Of a stretch of DNA of 64,000 nt, positions 44,574 to 57,300 are shown in pieces. The position numbers and the translations under genes were made by a program. Every line of letters begins with the position of its first letter. The stretch's first letter is position 1. The notes below the pieces were generated by a model. The model was not told where the DNA came from, made no database searches, and was given only the letters and a program-made list of their open reading frames with translations. Origin of the DNA: Trema orientale (Eukaryota; Streptophyta; Magnoliopsida; Rosales; Cannabaceae); contig JXTC01000118.1 in assembly GCA_002914845.1 (NCBI GenBank), positions 522,580 to 586,579 on the forward strand, written 5' to 3'.

Positions 44574-47500
44574 TTACGAAGAACCATCTCCCATGTTCCT
44601 CACACGAAGCTCGACGCTTCTAAGATCGCGAAGATGCTGCAAAATCTCTTGAAGAAGATATAGTCCCTTGTCACCTTTCCTCAGGGAACTGATGCAATGC
44701 TTTAGAAACTCTCTGTCCGCTTCTAGAGCTTGCAGTCTCTCATAGACATGATCAACCTCCTCTTCAACAGCAGGTTTTTTGCTCTCTCGTTCAAATTCGG
44801 AGTTTTGCATTGAAACATAATCAAAACCTTCCCCATTTCCATTCAAAACCCCATCTTCAGTTTCTTCCTCAGTGGCATCAAAAAAGGGAAGAAGTCTCTT
44901 GGCCTTGGACCCCATAATTCTCCTCTCTTGATGATGATGCTTTCCATTCATTTCCTTGGAATGTCCATTAGTGACTACTCCATTCACTTCATGACTCAAA
45001 CCTAGACTTTCATGGTGTCCATTTCCATTCTCTTTATAGAGATATTCGATCGGTTTAATATCCTCAAAATGCTTGTCCTCTTCGTCGCTCTCCAAAGTAA
45101 AAAGCTTCTCTTCCAACACTCTCAGTTGATCTAGAATGGATAGCCTCTCTTCCTCAAAACCCGCCAATGATTCCTCCAAGTACAGAACTGCATCAGCAGG
45201 GGTGTTCTGGTTGCTAATTTCTTCGTGGCCTTCGACGCAATCTTCTTCCTTCGCTTCGTGATTCAAATCAATGGATAGTCCATCACTGTCCTCAGTATTG
45301 CTACAAGAGACAGAAGAAGTCCTGCTTCTTGTGCTTCCATCTTTCATTCTTCTCACCATCATTTTCTCCTTAGCCTCATAATCTTGTACCCTTTTTCGAT
45401 ACGTTTCCAGCTCCTTTTCCAGTTCTTGCTTTTCTCGTTCCCTCTTCATCATAAGCTCATTCAAAAGCTGCAAAGCTTCCTGGTCATACTCGGATTGCTC
45501 TTCCATCATTCTCTGGTACTGCAAAGCTTCCATTTGCATTGCAGCCTTCTCTTCCTGAAGTCTGTTTATCATTGCCATTGTCTGGCTGGCAGCCACTGCA
45601 GAAGCGCTCCTCTCTTCTTCCAGCTCTGCATATAATGCGTTCAATGCCTTCCGTTCGGCCTTCAGCACTGATTTTAGCTTCTCAACAGTCGAGATTCCGT
45701 CACCACCTTCAATGTCGCTTAACACACTTCCATCCAAAGACTCTTCTGTTCCTGATTCTCTTCTCTCAAGTAATAGCAACTTCTTGTGCAACTGGTGGAG
45801 ACTATCAATGGAACTTGGTGTATCAGGAGCTTTTTCTTCATCAATGTCACTGAGCTCTGAAAAAAATGATAAATGGCTCTTTATCTCCCTGCAATTTGTC
45901 TCAACTGATAAAGCTTTGAATTCTACTAATTCTTCCTCAGCTTGCTCAAAATTTAGCACTGAACGAAAACACATTTATGAGACAAAACTATCAAAATCAA
46001 AACATAAGAATGTAGTTGTATAGGACATTGAGTATTACCATGATTATCATCGATATGCAAGTTGACAGAACTCGAAGAAGGGTCTTCTTGTTCACAAGGA
46101 TGGGATGAAGGTTGGATTTCTCCTGTTTGAATTTCGTCAATCGGTTCCTGATCAGGAATCTCTGTCCCTATTGAGACCTCTGCATCAATTTCATCACTTT
46201 GCATATGACTTTCATCCTCAGATGCTGCATATATTGGTAAATAGAAAGATATATAAAGCAAATATTGCCGAGTCATATGCAAGGAACTAACACCAGATTA
46301 AAATAAAAGGTAAAATCAAAAGAAGGTACCAACTAAAACTCTGAGGCAATGTAAAGAAATGTACCTTGGTGAACATCTAAATCACTTTCTCCTTCTGCCA
46401 TCGCTTGACCATTGTCGCTTTCGCCATCTTCGTCATCCTCGGAGGGTGTTTGAGTTGCTTGAGAAACACTAACCGTCGGGAATTGCCTTGTTTCTGAATC
46501 TTGTTGCTCTCCATGGAAGACAAAGGAGCTCCTGCTCTCACCAAACTCCGCCAATTCGATACCCTTATCAGACGAAAGTAAGTCTAATGTCTCTCCTGAA
46601 CTGAGCCAAGTCTCTGTAATTTGTTCAACTTGTGTAATAACATTCATATCAAAGTCCAATATCAAGTCTTGATTACCGGATTTTCCTTGGTCTTTAACTT
46701 TGAATTCAAGCTGACTTCGGTTCTCATTGGAAGTGGATTCGATCAATTCGATAGGAATCAATGTACAATCCTCCTGACCAATGTAGAACTCCAAATGTTG
46801 AGTGGGAACATCTTTGTTGCTACTTTCTTGTACCTTACGCAGCTCACCAGGTTGGTCACCAAACAAAAATTCCAAATTGTCCTCCTCATTGGCTTCTTCT
46901 TCCGTTTCTTCTTCTGCTTCTACTACTTCTTCTTTTTCTTCTTCCTCTTTTTCCATAACCTTGTTCACTTGTTCATCTTCATCAGCTAAAATTTCCATGC
47001 ATAATGAGTTATCTTCTCCTTCTCCTCCTGAACGTTTCTCAGCATCAGAAACAACCTGGTTTCCTCTGTTTTCCTCGGTACCTTGTTCCTCTTCATGATT
47101 TTCGGTCACGAAATCCGATCCGCTACGTTCAGAGATATGATCACCATCATCGGTTTGAGCCTCAACCCCAGCTTCTTCAACCAAATTCGTCTTCTGGGCA
47201 TAATCCAAAACTCCCCAAGAAGGCTTGATAAGAATACAAGGAGAGTAGAACTTCTCCTTCAAGCTCACACCGCAGCAAGAACACTCGAAACTCTCCTCAC
47301 CATCCTCAACAACCTCCTTGTCATCATAATCATCATGATCATGATCACGATCACCACCTTGGATCAAACCAATTTGCTTCATCCAAGGAAAGAAAGCAAA
47401 CTTCTTTGACCATTCATGAGAGGAAGATGCAGAAGAGGAGGAGCAGTCCTCGCACATGTCTCGCGATTCGGCGAGTTTCCGGTGATTCGGACAGTAACCC

Positions 47501-47772
47501 AGTTGTGAAATCTCGGTGGCATGAGCTTCACAGATGAGATCTCTATGAGAATTCTTGGCCTTACCAGGTTCAAAGACATGTTCAAGCCTTGAACACCAGA
47601 GACAAGGCCTCTTAAGGCCAAAGTAATCGGCGAATTTGATGATCAGATAAGAAAAGAGAGAATTTAGGAGGAGGAGAACGATCAGAGTCCACTCAAGAAC
47701 AGCATAGACCAATATGAGAGTGATCTTATTGGTGTTTCTATGAAGCATGGTTGCAAACTTGTTGGCAGCCAT
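44574..47772 (-). CDS. Myosin-binding protein (MyoB family, GTD-binding domain)
   Basis: Membrane-anchored receptor that binds the globular tail of plant class XI myosins and links vesicles to actin-based movement. Exons on the minus strand are 47772-46365, 46224-46039 and 45958-44574, with GT-AG junctions in phase, giving 992 residues. Residues 1-70 hold a membrane anchor (LILVYAVLEWTLIVLLLLNS) and a conserved cysteine motif (KRPCLWCSRLEHVFE). A second Cys cluster (FECSCCGV) lies near residue 165. A long acidic Glu-rich region follows (about 200-470). The GTD-binding (DUF593) coiled coil spans about 626-720 (VEKLKSVLKAERKALNAL onward). A C-terminal coiled coil is near 930. It matches the Arabidopsis MyoB1-3 layout. 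The family is sure; the exact orthologue is not. Confidence 0.92.
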
Positions 47773-47896
47773 TGATGATGCTGTGTTTTTTGGCTTCTCT
47801 TTCTTCTTGGTATGTACAAAGGAAGATGGAAAGAATTAATGGAAAAAAAAAAAGGGCTATTTCTAGAGAGACACTAGATTTGGAAAATGTTTAGAA

Positions 47897-47933
47897 GGGG
47901 AGAGAGAGAGAGAGAGAGATTTTGAGAGAATGT

Positions 47934-47970
<37 letters not shown>
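47897..47970 (-). promoter_or_regulatory. CT-repeat 5' leader of the myosin-binding protein gene
   Basis: Two GA runs (CT on the coding strand), 47897-47919 and 47939-47970, lie 125-200 bases upstream of the start codon. Such CT microsatellites are common in plant 5' UTRs. A TATA-like TTTATATG sits inverted at about 48082-48090. Confidence 0.5.
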
Positions 47971-47975
<5 letters not shown>

Positions 47976-49021
47976 GAAGTTGATGATGAAGTGGTTTTAT
48001 GTAGACAGATAAAGCGGTTTGAGTGTAATGACAGCCAAAGAAGACCCAGAGAGCTGAAAGAAAAAGGAAATGAAAGAAAATACATATAAATTGGAGTCAA
48101 ATAAAATTAAAGAATGTTTTTCTTTAATAAATTTTTATTTTAAATTTTGTTTTCTAAAGTTTCATACATAAGGTACTTATTGTGATGTATTTTACGTTTT
48201 TACTAACCATTTGGGCATTTATATGAAAGAAAAGTTTGCACTAGGTTGTTGAGAAGGTGAATTAAAACTCTGCTTAGAAATGAAAAAAAAAATGATTTTT
48301 TTTTCAAGTTTCATCCAATAGGTACTTATTATCTATTGATGTATTTAACTTTTTCTTTTTTTGGAAACAAAAAAAAAAAAGGTGAATGGTAAATGGGGTT
48401 TAAGTGTGTAAAACTAAAACCCCATTGCTGGTGAAACAGTTGATGAATTTAAGCGGCTACATTTTTTGTGGTCATTCCTGCCAGCTCCTCTTCATATTAT
48501 TTTCATTTTGGGCAGCAAATGTGGGGTGGTCCATCAACCACACCAATGAGTTGGTGGGCCACTCTCAAAGTAAGGTGTGGGCCCAGTTGGATCCAGATGC
48601 CAAAGTTCATTATGGAAGTCTATTTCCCATGAAGCTTTATGTTCCCATAAGAGAGGTCTTTATATTACTTTTCTATTTTCATATAATATGATTTTGCAAG
48701 CTCCTCCGGATTATAAGTAATTGGTCGTGTAAGTCGATGCTCTTTTTCTTTGTTACTTTGAAAATAAGAAACTATTTTAATTTGCACGTATGAAGAATAT
48801 ATGCTATGAAAAACGGACTTAGCTACCCTAATGCAAATATGCAATGAAGAAAATATTATAAGTTACAAATGGTTAAATTCTTATTTTGTTTCTAGACTGT
48901 TTAAGATTTTAAAAATGGATGATATCTATGTCTTACCAAGCAAACATATATATATGGATCATAATCCAATAGGTAATTTTTTTATTTTTTTATAGGTAAT
49001 TTTTTTAGTTTTTAAATCAAT

Positions 49022-49267
49022 GGGCACCAATCTAGTAGGTATTTTTTTTTTTTTTAATCTATGCATAGATATCAATTTGGCCAATAAAAATTTATCATGC
49101 ACATTTTTATATATTAAAAAGTAAGAGAAAGAAAAAGCATTAACGATGCACATCTTTTCATGCACCTCATAATAGCCGTTAGATCACCATTAGATGATGA
49201 TCCAACGGCTAAAAAAAAATACCTACACATAGGTAAAAAAAAAAAAATACCTACTGAATTGGCAACC
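49022..49267. mobile_element. MITE, copy C of the three-copy family
   Basis: Starts GGGCACCAATCTAGTAGGTA and ends CTACTGAATTGGCAACC. The central inverted repeat AGCCGTTAGATCA and TGATCCAACGGCT is retained. A partial relative (ATAATCCAATAGGTAA) abuts at about 48960-49010. Confidence 0.75.
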
Positions 49268-52200
49268 TCTATATATATATATACATGTATGTATCGCTTA
49301 AATTGTTTACTTATATACTTACTCATCTAAATGTGTATATATTGTGTATAAAGAAAGAAGAATTCCACTCAATGAAAAATCACTAGATTTTTGACGTATT
49401 TAATATTTGTAATCTGTTTATACTTAACATAGAGTGTAATTATGATGAATAATTCATTAGGTTAGAAATACTTTGTTAAATCTATTATAGAGTAGGAGTA
49501 AAAGATAATCCAGTGAAGATATGTTAGCTAGACTCATCAATGATCAAAACATAATTAATATTCTATTTTTCTTAAAGCTAAAAAAAGGGAAAAAAAAAAA
49601 AAGAGAGAGGTATAAAACTATAAATTCATTTAAAAGCTATCTTTCTAATATGGGTGGAGTTAAAATTCTAGTTATGGATCGGTATCCCTTTCATTTTGTC
49701 ACTAATATTGTTGGGGCCAGCTTTGGTGAACAGGAAGAAAGGTTTCATGTATTGCTGGGGCCATGACACCCTGCCTCAACCATACCTTGCTCATCTTCCC
49801 AACTCTTTTTTTTTTTTTTTTTCTCTCTCTTTTTTCTTCCTTTTTTTTTTTGTTCCTGCTTTAATCACTGTAATTAATTATTTCACCAAATGGAGCTCTT
49901 TATGATTACTAATTGATCATCCACTTTAGCAGCCCACAGTGGAGTTTAGGTTTGAGTCATATTTCGTTAAATATATGAGTGTGTGTGTGTGTTCACCGAA
50001 CAAGTTTTGAATTGGCCAAAAGTCAAGCAGCTGGCAGTTTTAATGTATTTTGTAAAATTGTAATAGATTAATTTTCTTACACTAGCTAATTATATCGGTC
50101 TTTCACTAAAAATTACTTTGAGAAAATCAAGATCCTATTTATGTGAATTAGTAAATTCTTTGATGGTAAAATTTAGCCTTAGGAATAATCGCATATTTAC
50201 CTCTAATTGATTTTAAGGGGAAAAAAGGAGGTGTTTTTTTCAGAAAATTTTCTCTAAAATAAAGCCTCTAATTTATAGTAATTCAAACATTTTCTGCATG
50301 ATAAAATTACAACCGAAAGTAACATAGTTTAAAATAAAAAAATAATTAAAAATTCATTTTTGTTGTTCTAATTTCTAAGAAAAAAGAAGACCAAACAAAA
50401 GAGGCATTATTCAGCCCAAAAAAGACAAGAAAGGAGGCAGAAAATGTCTAACTAGTAGGCAGAAAATGTCTAACTAGTATTTTGTTGTTAGCTTCCAATT
50501 TGGTTGGGTCAAGCTGGGTCTGCACCGCCGTTCACCGACCATTGCCAATTTGCCAACCCTAAATTCTTTTTTAGTTTCTGGAATCTTCATTTCCATCATG
50601 CTATACCCAATTTCCTTTGCCTTTTTAAAAAAAATACACACACATATATGTCATCTGTACTAGTCACATTTATTACCAAAGAATATATGTTTGTTTAGAT
50701 TGTTAATATATATTGTATCACAAGGCATATACTTCTCTAAAGATAATTATCTTTGTTAATTTTCTATCTTTCTTTTTTTTTCAGAGGAATCTTAGCTTTT
50801 GTGCTTTGCCTCTCCTAATTGCTTTTGCTTTTAGTTGAGTCTTGTATTGCAACATGTATTCACCATGTTTCATCATGTTACACTAATTTCTTATAATTCT
50901 TTTTTTTTTTCCTTTCCTTTTTTTTTTTTTTGGTTTTTTGTGTGGGAATTCTTATATTAGTATTTAATTCTTTAGCTAGATTCCTACTCTAAGTTGAATC
51001 TAGCTAGCTATTTAACCATTAAAGATGATTTTTGTTGTATTCTCTACTTATAAGGTTGGCGGTAATAAGCAATTTGACAATCTAGTGTTTCCCGCTATTG
51101 CTTTGCTACCACTCATGAGGAATTTAAAAAGCAAAGTAAAATTTACTTTCACCTTCTTATTACTATATAATATTCTTTTCTTTTAAGTATTGGACAATTT
51201 TATTTGTTTTTTTGTATGCTCTTCTTTAATCCTTGAAAATTAAGAAGTACATTCTATTAATTTTGAAATTTCTTGCTCCCTATATATTCCAATGAACATA
51301 TATACCGATCCCAAGCACATGCATGCAAAAATAACTTTTTCTTTTTTATTTTTTCAATATTATGTCTTGTGTGTTTGTTTGCCATTTCTTTTTCTTTTTC
51401 TTTTTTGTTTAAAATATGTCTGTTCTTTATGTATGATTGAGACCATACAAAAAAGATTTTGAAATAACGTTTGAACTAATTGGAAGCTCACCAACATAAT
51501 TTATGTTATTATGTTTTTATTCTTCCAACATTTCACTAGCTAGCCTCTGATATGTAATATGCATGGATTAATAAAGATATATAGGAATACAATGAAAAGA
51601 AAGAACAACCACAAAATCGAGATTGCACAAAGAAAAGGGGCTGAGAAAATGGATGACATGTTAGTTGTTTAGGCAAAAGATTCATAACATTTATTTATTT
51701 GTTTATAATATTAAAGCTAGAAAAATGTTAATTTCTTGGAATTAGAAACTTTAAAGCCAAATTCTGTTTCGATCAAAAGTTGATTACAAGTGCCCCTTCT
51801 TCTTTACTACTCTTCAAAACTTTGATTTTAATTTTTTTTTTTTTGACCAAAAGCGCCAAATAGTCTAAAACTCTCTTTGGAAAGCAAATTACCACAATAC
51901 AGAAAGAAAAGGAAGAATTAGAATTCCAAATGAATCTCCATAACCATCACCAAATCCGACCTAGAAAAATTGTCCAAATTCATAATTCAAGAAAAGTTAT
52001 AGTCTTGATAATTTAATTTATGCATAGGCCCCAATATCCTCCAAAGGTGTTCTAAAATTAAGTGCCACATTAGCCCCCAATTTTGTTTTTCAAAATTGGC
52101 GACTAATTAGAACACAAGGTGCCTACAAACTTTTTTTCCAATGGGGACCCGTGGGCATCATCTACATGACTTGCGTGGTTACAAAGAATCATCCCAACAT

Positions 52201-52722
52201 ATTTGTCAAATTATTTTTGCTTAGTCTTATACAATATTCTTACACTAATGGACCCTATGCTCAATTTTAATGATTACTCTTAAAAATCTAAGCTTCCGTC
52301 GAAATTGAATAAGCAGAGAGGGGTCCATGGTACAAATTAATGGCTCATGCCCTAAAAATTTTTGGTAGTACTCCTATTTGTTCCTCTCGTTCTTTTTTAT
52401 TTATTTAACAACGTATTTAATTAAACTTAAGCCCCCAGTTAATAAGGGCTTTAAGTGGCCGAGAATGGCCCCCAAGAAAGGTATTGCATATTTTCGACTA
52501 GGTACGCGGAAAGCAACAAATTTATATGCTACATTTTCAGCTGGGATAAGCTTTGGTGATGGTTGAACTGTCCAAATCCTTATAAGACCATATTATATGA
52601 GTAAATTAATTCCTCAACAAAACTGACCAAGTCCACATAATGAGCTTTGAGTTTTAGGACTTGGGTATGGGTTGTCAATGATATCTAAAAGAATGTCAAA
52701 CGAAAAAAAAAACCCTCGAAAC

Positions 52723-52862
52723 AAATACTCTTAAAAACAGCATATACGTAGGAGTGTGTGACATAATTGCTTAGTTTGGACAAGTTATGTCCAAATACTC
52801 ATAAAAACAACAGATATGTAGGAGTGTGTAACAAAATTGCTTCGTTTGGACAAGTTATGTCC
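52723..52862. repeat. Two 70-bp tandem repeats
   Basis: Units 52723-52792 and 52793-52862 both run from AAATACTC to GGACAAGTTATGTCC with few differences. Confidence 0.85.
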
Positions 52863-54129
52863 TTGGTAGCTCAAAAGGTTGGGTGCCTGGGGTCCTATAT
52901 ATGTTGCAAACATGGGCAGAATTTGGAAATGTTTTCAATTTGTCTCATATTATTTGATGGCAGTGAAAAATAATTGTTGTCAATGATATACACACACAAA
53001 GACAGAGAGAGAAAGAGACCATACACTCGATTTATATTTATCTAACAATAATGTGGGACTTAATTTGACAAATCTCCAGATGCCCTATACAGTTTTCTTA
53101 TCTTATGTTTAGTTAATATGTATGTAAATTTTAGTTCCCATGAAAATCACAAAATTTAACTAATATTATGGCAGCATGCGAAACTATACATATATAAAAT
53201 ACATATATAGACATATTGAATATTGATGAGAAATTTACATTATTAACGTTCGAATTGGACTCATTTACACACCCCTGTGATGAGCAGCCTTATCTCTTAA
53301 AATGGTAAGGAGGTTAAATTAGAATTTAATTTAATTAATTTGGTTTATATGGCCATCGAGCAAGCTCCTGATTATCTGATTAGAAACCGTCAGCTACGTC
53401 TTCACTTTTTGATTATCTACCAACCTTGAAGAGATCATCATGTGGAAGTGATGAGCTGTATAATCAGACGGTATAGGAAGGCTAAATTATTCTCTACGGC
53501 AAAAGAACATTCCACTTTATATAGTTTAAGTAGGAATAAAATAAATTCTAGTATTCTACTACTATCGACAATGAGCACACCCACACACAAAATCATGGGT
53601 GTAGATGATCAAATTATACATAATTTTTGCCACTACTACTTTTCAAATGTATAAAATCAGTGCATGCATATTTTACATTTGATGATCATCACTATAGAAT
53701 TTAATTAGATTAATAGTGTCATTTAATTTTTGTAATGAACTCGACATAGCACAATAGTTGATCAAATAGGGATGTCCTATTTTATATTTGATATCTATTT
53801 AATTAGAACATAACAAAAGCTGTGATTCTTCAAGATGGAAACACTTATATATATGCTTAAATGAGAAAAATAATTGAATGAACGTGCAATTCAATAATTA
53901 ATGAATAGTAAGGATATGTATGCATATATATCCTCATTTTACATTGCTTCCTATTGATCGGCCTTGTGTGTGTATATATGTATATATATATATATATAAA
54001 TAAGAGCTTGGATTTTTGTGATAAATAAAAAGGAAATTAGGAGACACTCATCCTAATAGTTTTTAGGTAACTATACTCTTTTTTTTAATAAAAAAAAAAA
54101 AAGATATAAAAGGATCTATATACCCTTAA

Positions 54130-54375
54130 GTCGAAAACGCTAGACATGGTGTCGAGTGCTAAAAAAAGATATCTAGTGACTCGATTAGGAAAAAAAAAAT
54201 CTGAATATTTAGCGCTAGACAGAGCGTCAAAACACTAGACAACTCGACCCCTTCTATCTAGCTAGATCTAGATCCCTATTTGAACATTATGAGCTAGACA
54301 TGGTATCAAGAGTGCTAGATACTAGTGTCGAGACGTGCTAGACGAAACATCTAGTAACTCGACCTCCCATGTCTA
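54130..54375. repeat. Degenerate GCTAGACA / CTCGA word cluster
   Basis: Words GCTAGACATGGT, GTGTCGAG, CTAGTGACTCGA, CTAGACAACTCGACC and CTAGTAACTCGACC recur irregularly over about 245 bp. Non-coding; unknown origin. Confidence 0.5.
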
Positions 54376-57300
54376 GCCAAATTATGGACTCTTAATAAGA
54401 TAAATGTTAAGGATATTTTTGTATTTAAAATAATTTAAAACTTAAAAACGTGTATTTAACAAAAAATTATTAAGAGAAATGTATTTCCTAAATATATTAT
54501 GAGAAATGTGTATTTTGCAAAGAACCAAAAAAAAAAAAAAAAAACCAACCTTAATTATAATCTTTTGATATTAATTAATTAGGAACCCGTACATAACTAG
54601 ACTTTCAGTCTCATAATTAAGATATATATATCTCAGAAATTCGGTTGTAAGTCTTTAGAAAAATATAAGAGGATAATTAAGACTAATCTAGATTAGATCT
54701 CAATCCCACAAGGAAAAGTAACACATTTGACAGTCTCAAGTTAATTTTCTGCCAAGATTCCAGACTCTTTTGTGTCTCTTGGTCCTTTTGACAACCATAA
54801 AGCTATATGGCTGGTACAATAAAAATTATTTATCTGTCTAGCAAGGACTTTGGATTCCATGATTAACAGCATAACCAAGCAAATAATAATTTATCTATAT
54901 ACATATATTTATAGATAATGGGATCTTAGTAACAAATGAAAGTGTGAAATTTATCATTATTGTTACTATTAGTATTACTTAAAAAAAAAAAAAAAAAAGG
55001 ATCCATTGCTATTGCTTTTGTATAGATGTATGTACATTTTTTTCTTTGGAGGGTTTGGTTTGTGATAGTAATGATGGTGATTTGGAGCGTTTGAAGAAGT
55101 GGGACAGTGAGGCCTCGTTTCTTTTGCTTTCTTGCCCCCTCTTTGGTATTTCATATCCTCTCTTCTTTTCTCTTTTTGCCTCCTTTTATCACTTCATCCC
55201 ACGCGCGCACGCTTAAGCTTCACGCACAATATGCATATATGTATATATGCATTATTGAATCAAATTAAGCATGTCATTTTTGTTCTATGGTGTTTTTGAG
55301 GCCTGTATATAATAGGTAGCCTATTCTAGATAGTAACCATATGTAGTGCTCTATAATATATGTGAAATCTGTCTTGAGTTTTCACTTTCAATGTGGCAGG
55401 TACAGGTAGCCAAGTACCGTACCTAGTGCGAACATTGAATTGGATCCTGTGAATTATGAAATTAAATAGGAGTCATCCTAGCTAACTATATAGACGAAAA
55501 AAGACATGCAATCTTGATATATATAGCAAAAGAAAAATGTGTATTCATGACCGCCCTAGTTGTAGATATTGTTCGATTTGGCCCATAAGCCTCCTAATTT
55601 TTCAAAATGCATTTGCACAATTTTATTTATTTTATTTTTTATTCTTTTTTTGGGAACATAAGAAGTGTTGTTCCGTGCAAAAGAACACTAAATGTGGAGC
55701 TAAAGAAAATTACAAGAAACTCACTCTCTTTTAATAGGGTGGAAATTTAGATAACTAAGAGTTAGAAGAAGAGAAAATCTGCAGGTAAACAATGGTTAGG
55801 GTTTCCAAAACTTAGCACTTTATGATGCGATAAGCATATATATTTGGACTTAATGTTGAAGAACATTAATTAACAATGTTTATTACTGATTATATTTTTC
55901 TATAAGCATATATATTTGGAGAATGTTGACATTAATTAACCCGCTTAGATAAAGTACTCTATATAATACAGCCTCATTAAATAAGGCCCGTTAAGATTAA
56001 TTTGAAAGAAAACATATATTGCAGCGGTAAAATTGAATGAATTTTATCACTTTCAAGTAATAATTTAATTATGTAGATTTTATTGTCTCCCTTTGTTGTG
56101 CATTCATTATCTCTCTATAGTGGAGTATATCTTTCCTTGTTATTTTTCTCAATGCAAATTGCTAATGAGAAGAACAAAGGATGGAGACTTGTAGATCTTC
56201 ACCTTTGATAGGCAATTAAAAGCTACATATACATAGAAAGCAAAAAGTACAAGTAGATGTTTAGTTTTCCTTCAAACAATTCAACTATGATGTCTATGGT
56301 AGCTTGACTCATGCTAATACATGAAGGGTTTGTATTTGGGTTATCCTATAAGTCGGGGATGACAAAAAATCTCTAATTTTTTGAGCTAGATGCAGTGACA
56401 GTGATTCTTTTATTAGATGCATTCAGATTTTTTTTTTTTTTCTTTTTTCCCTGATATCGTCGTAGTCAGCCAGATATAATTTGATTTGGCTAGGATAATT
56501 CTAAGATAAGATAATTAGTTTATCTATTAGAGGAATTTTGTCTTCTAATTTAATATATTATTACAAAGATATTCTTTTTATAATAACATATTTTTTACCT
56601 TAAAAAAAGTAATGATTTCATATAAAGGAAAAGTTGAATTTTTTTCACACGCGTCCAAATACTACATCTTATTATGAATGTCTTTTTTTTTTTTTCAATA
56701 AGGGAATCATGAGTGTCGTTAAACATAGAAAACGTGAAGAAATTCAATTAAGGACGAAAAGTATCGAGTATCTAGACGACTAGAGAAGCTTTAGAGAAGA
56801 AAAAAAAAAGGTGGAGGGAACAGTTCCAACATGGGATCTTCACCAATGTTTTGTAATAGGATCAGAGGAGACATTGTATACCGATCATGAGGATATTTTG
56901 CTCAGCAATACTACTTTTAAAATTAAGTTCAAAGAGTTCCATGTCGAAGCACTAGGCTTTTTTTTTTTTTGGTGTAATGTACTGTGAGTCCTAATATATA
57001 CTGTGCCATAATTCTTACCCAATAATGGATCCTTATTCCAATTTTGATCTTGTGTATCATGTGTAGGGTTCAAGCTGTTCCCAGACAATCACAAAAGAAG
57101 GAACATGGATTTACCACTAGACGAATGTGTAATGTGTTGCATGTAAAAAGTATTTTTTGTAATGTGTGAAGAAAATATCTTATCTTTAATATTTTTGAAC
57201 CGTCATATATATATATATATATTTCAAATTTGCAGTGTGTTTGCTCGTAAATTTTACTCTTTTTTTTTTCTTTCGTAAAGAAATAATTATGCTATTGTGA

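Noticed and set aside
46621..47409. Several plus-strand reading frames opposite exon 1 of the myosin-binding protein gene
   Set aside because: They are antisense shadows of the Glu-rich acidic coding region, with Ser/Phe/Leu-rich translations and no domains.
48404..48691. 95-codon plus-strand frame upstream of the myosin-binding protein gene
   Set aside because: No recognisable domain and no splice or neighbour support; the sequence looks like promoter or intergenic DNA.
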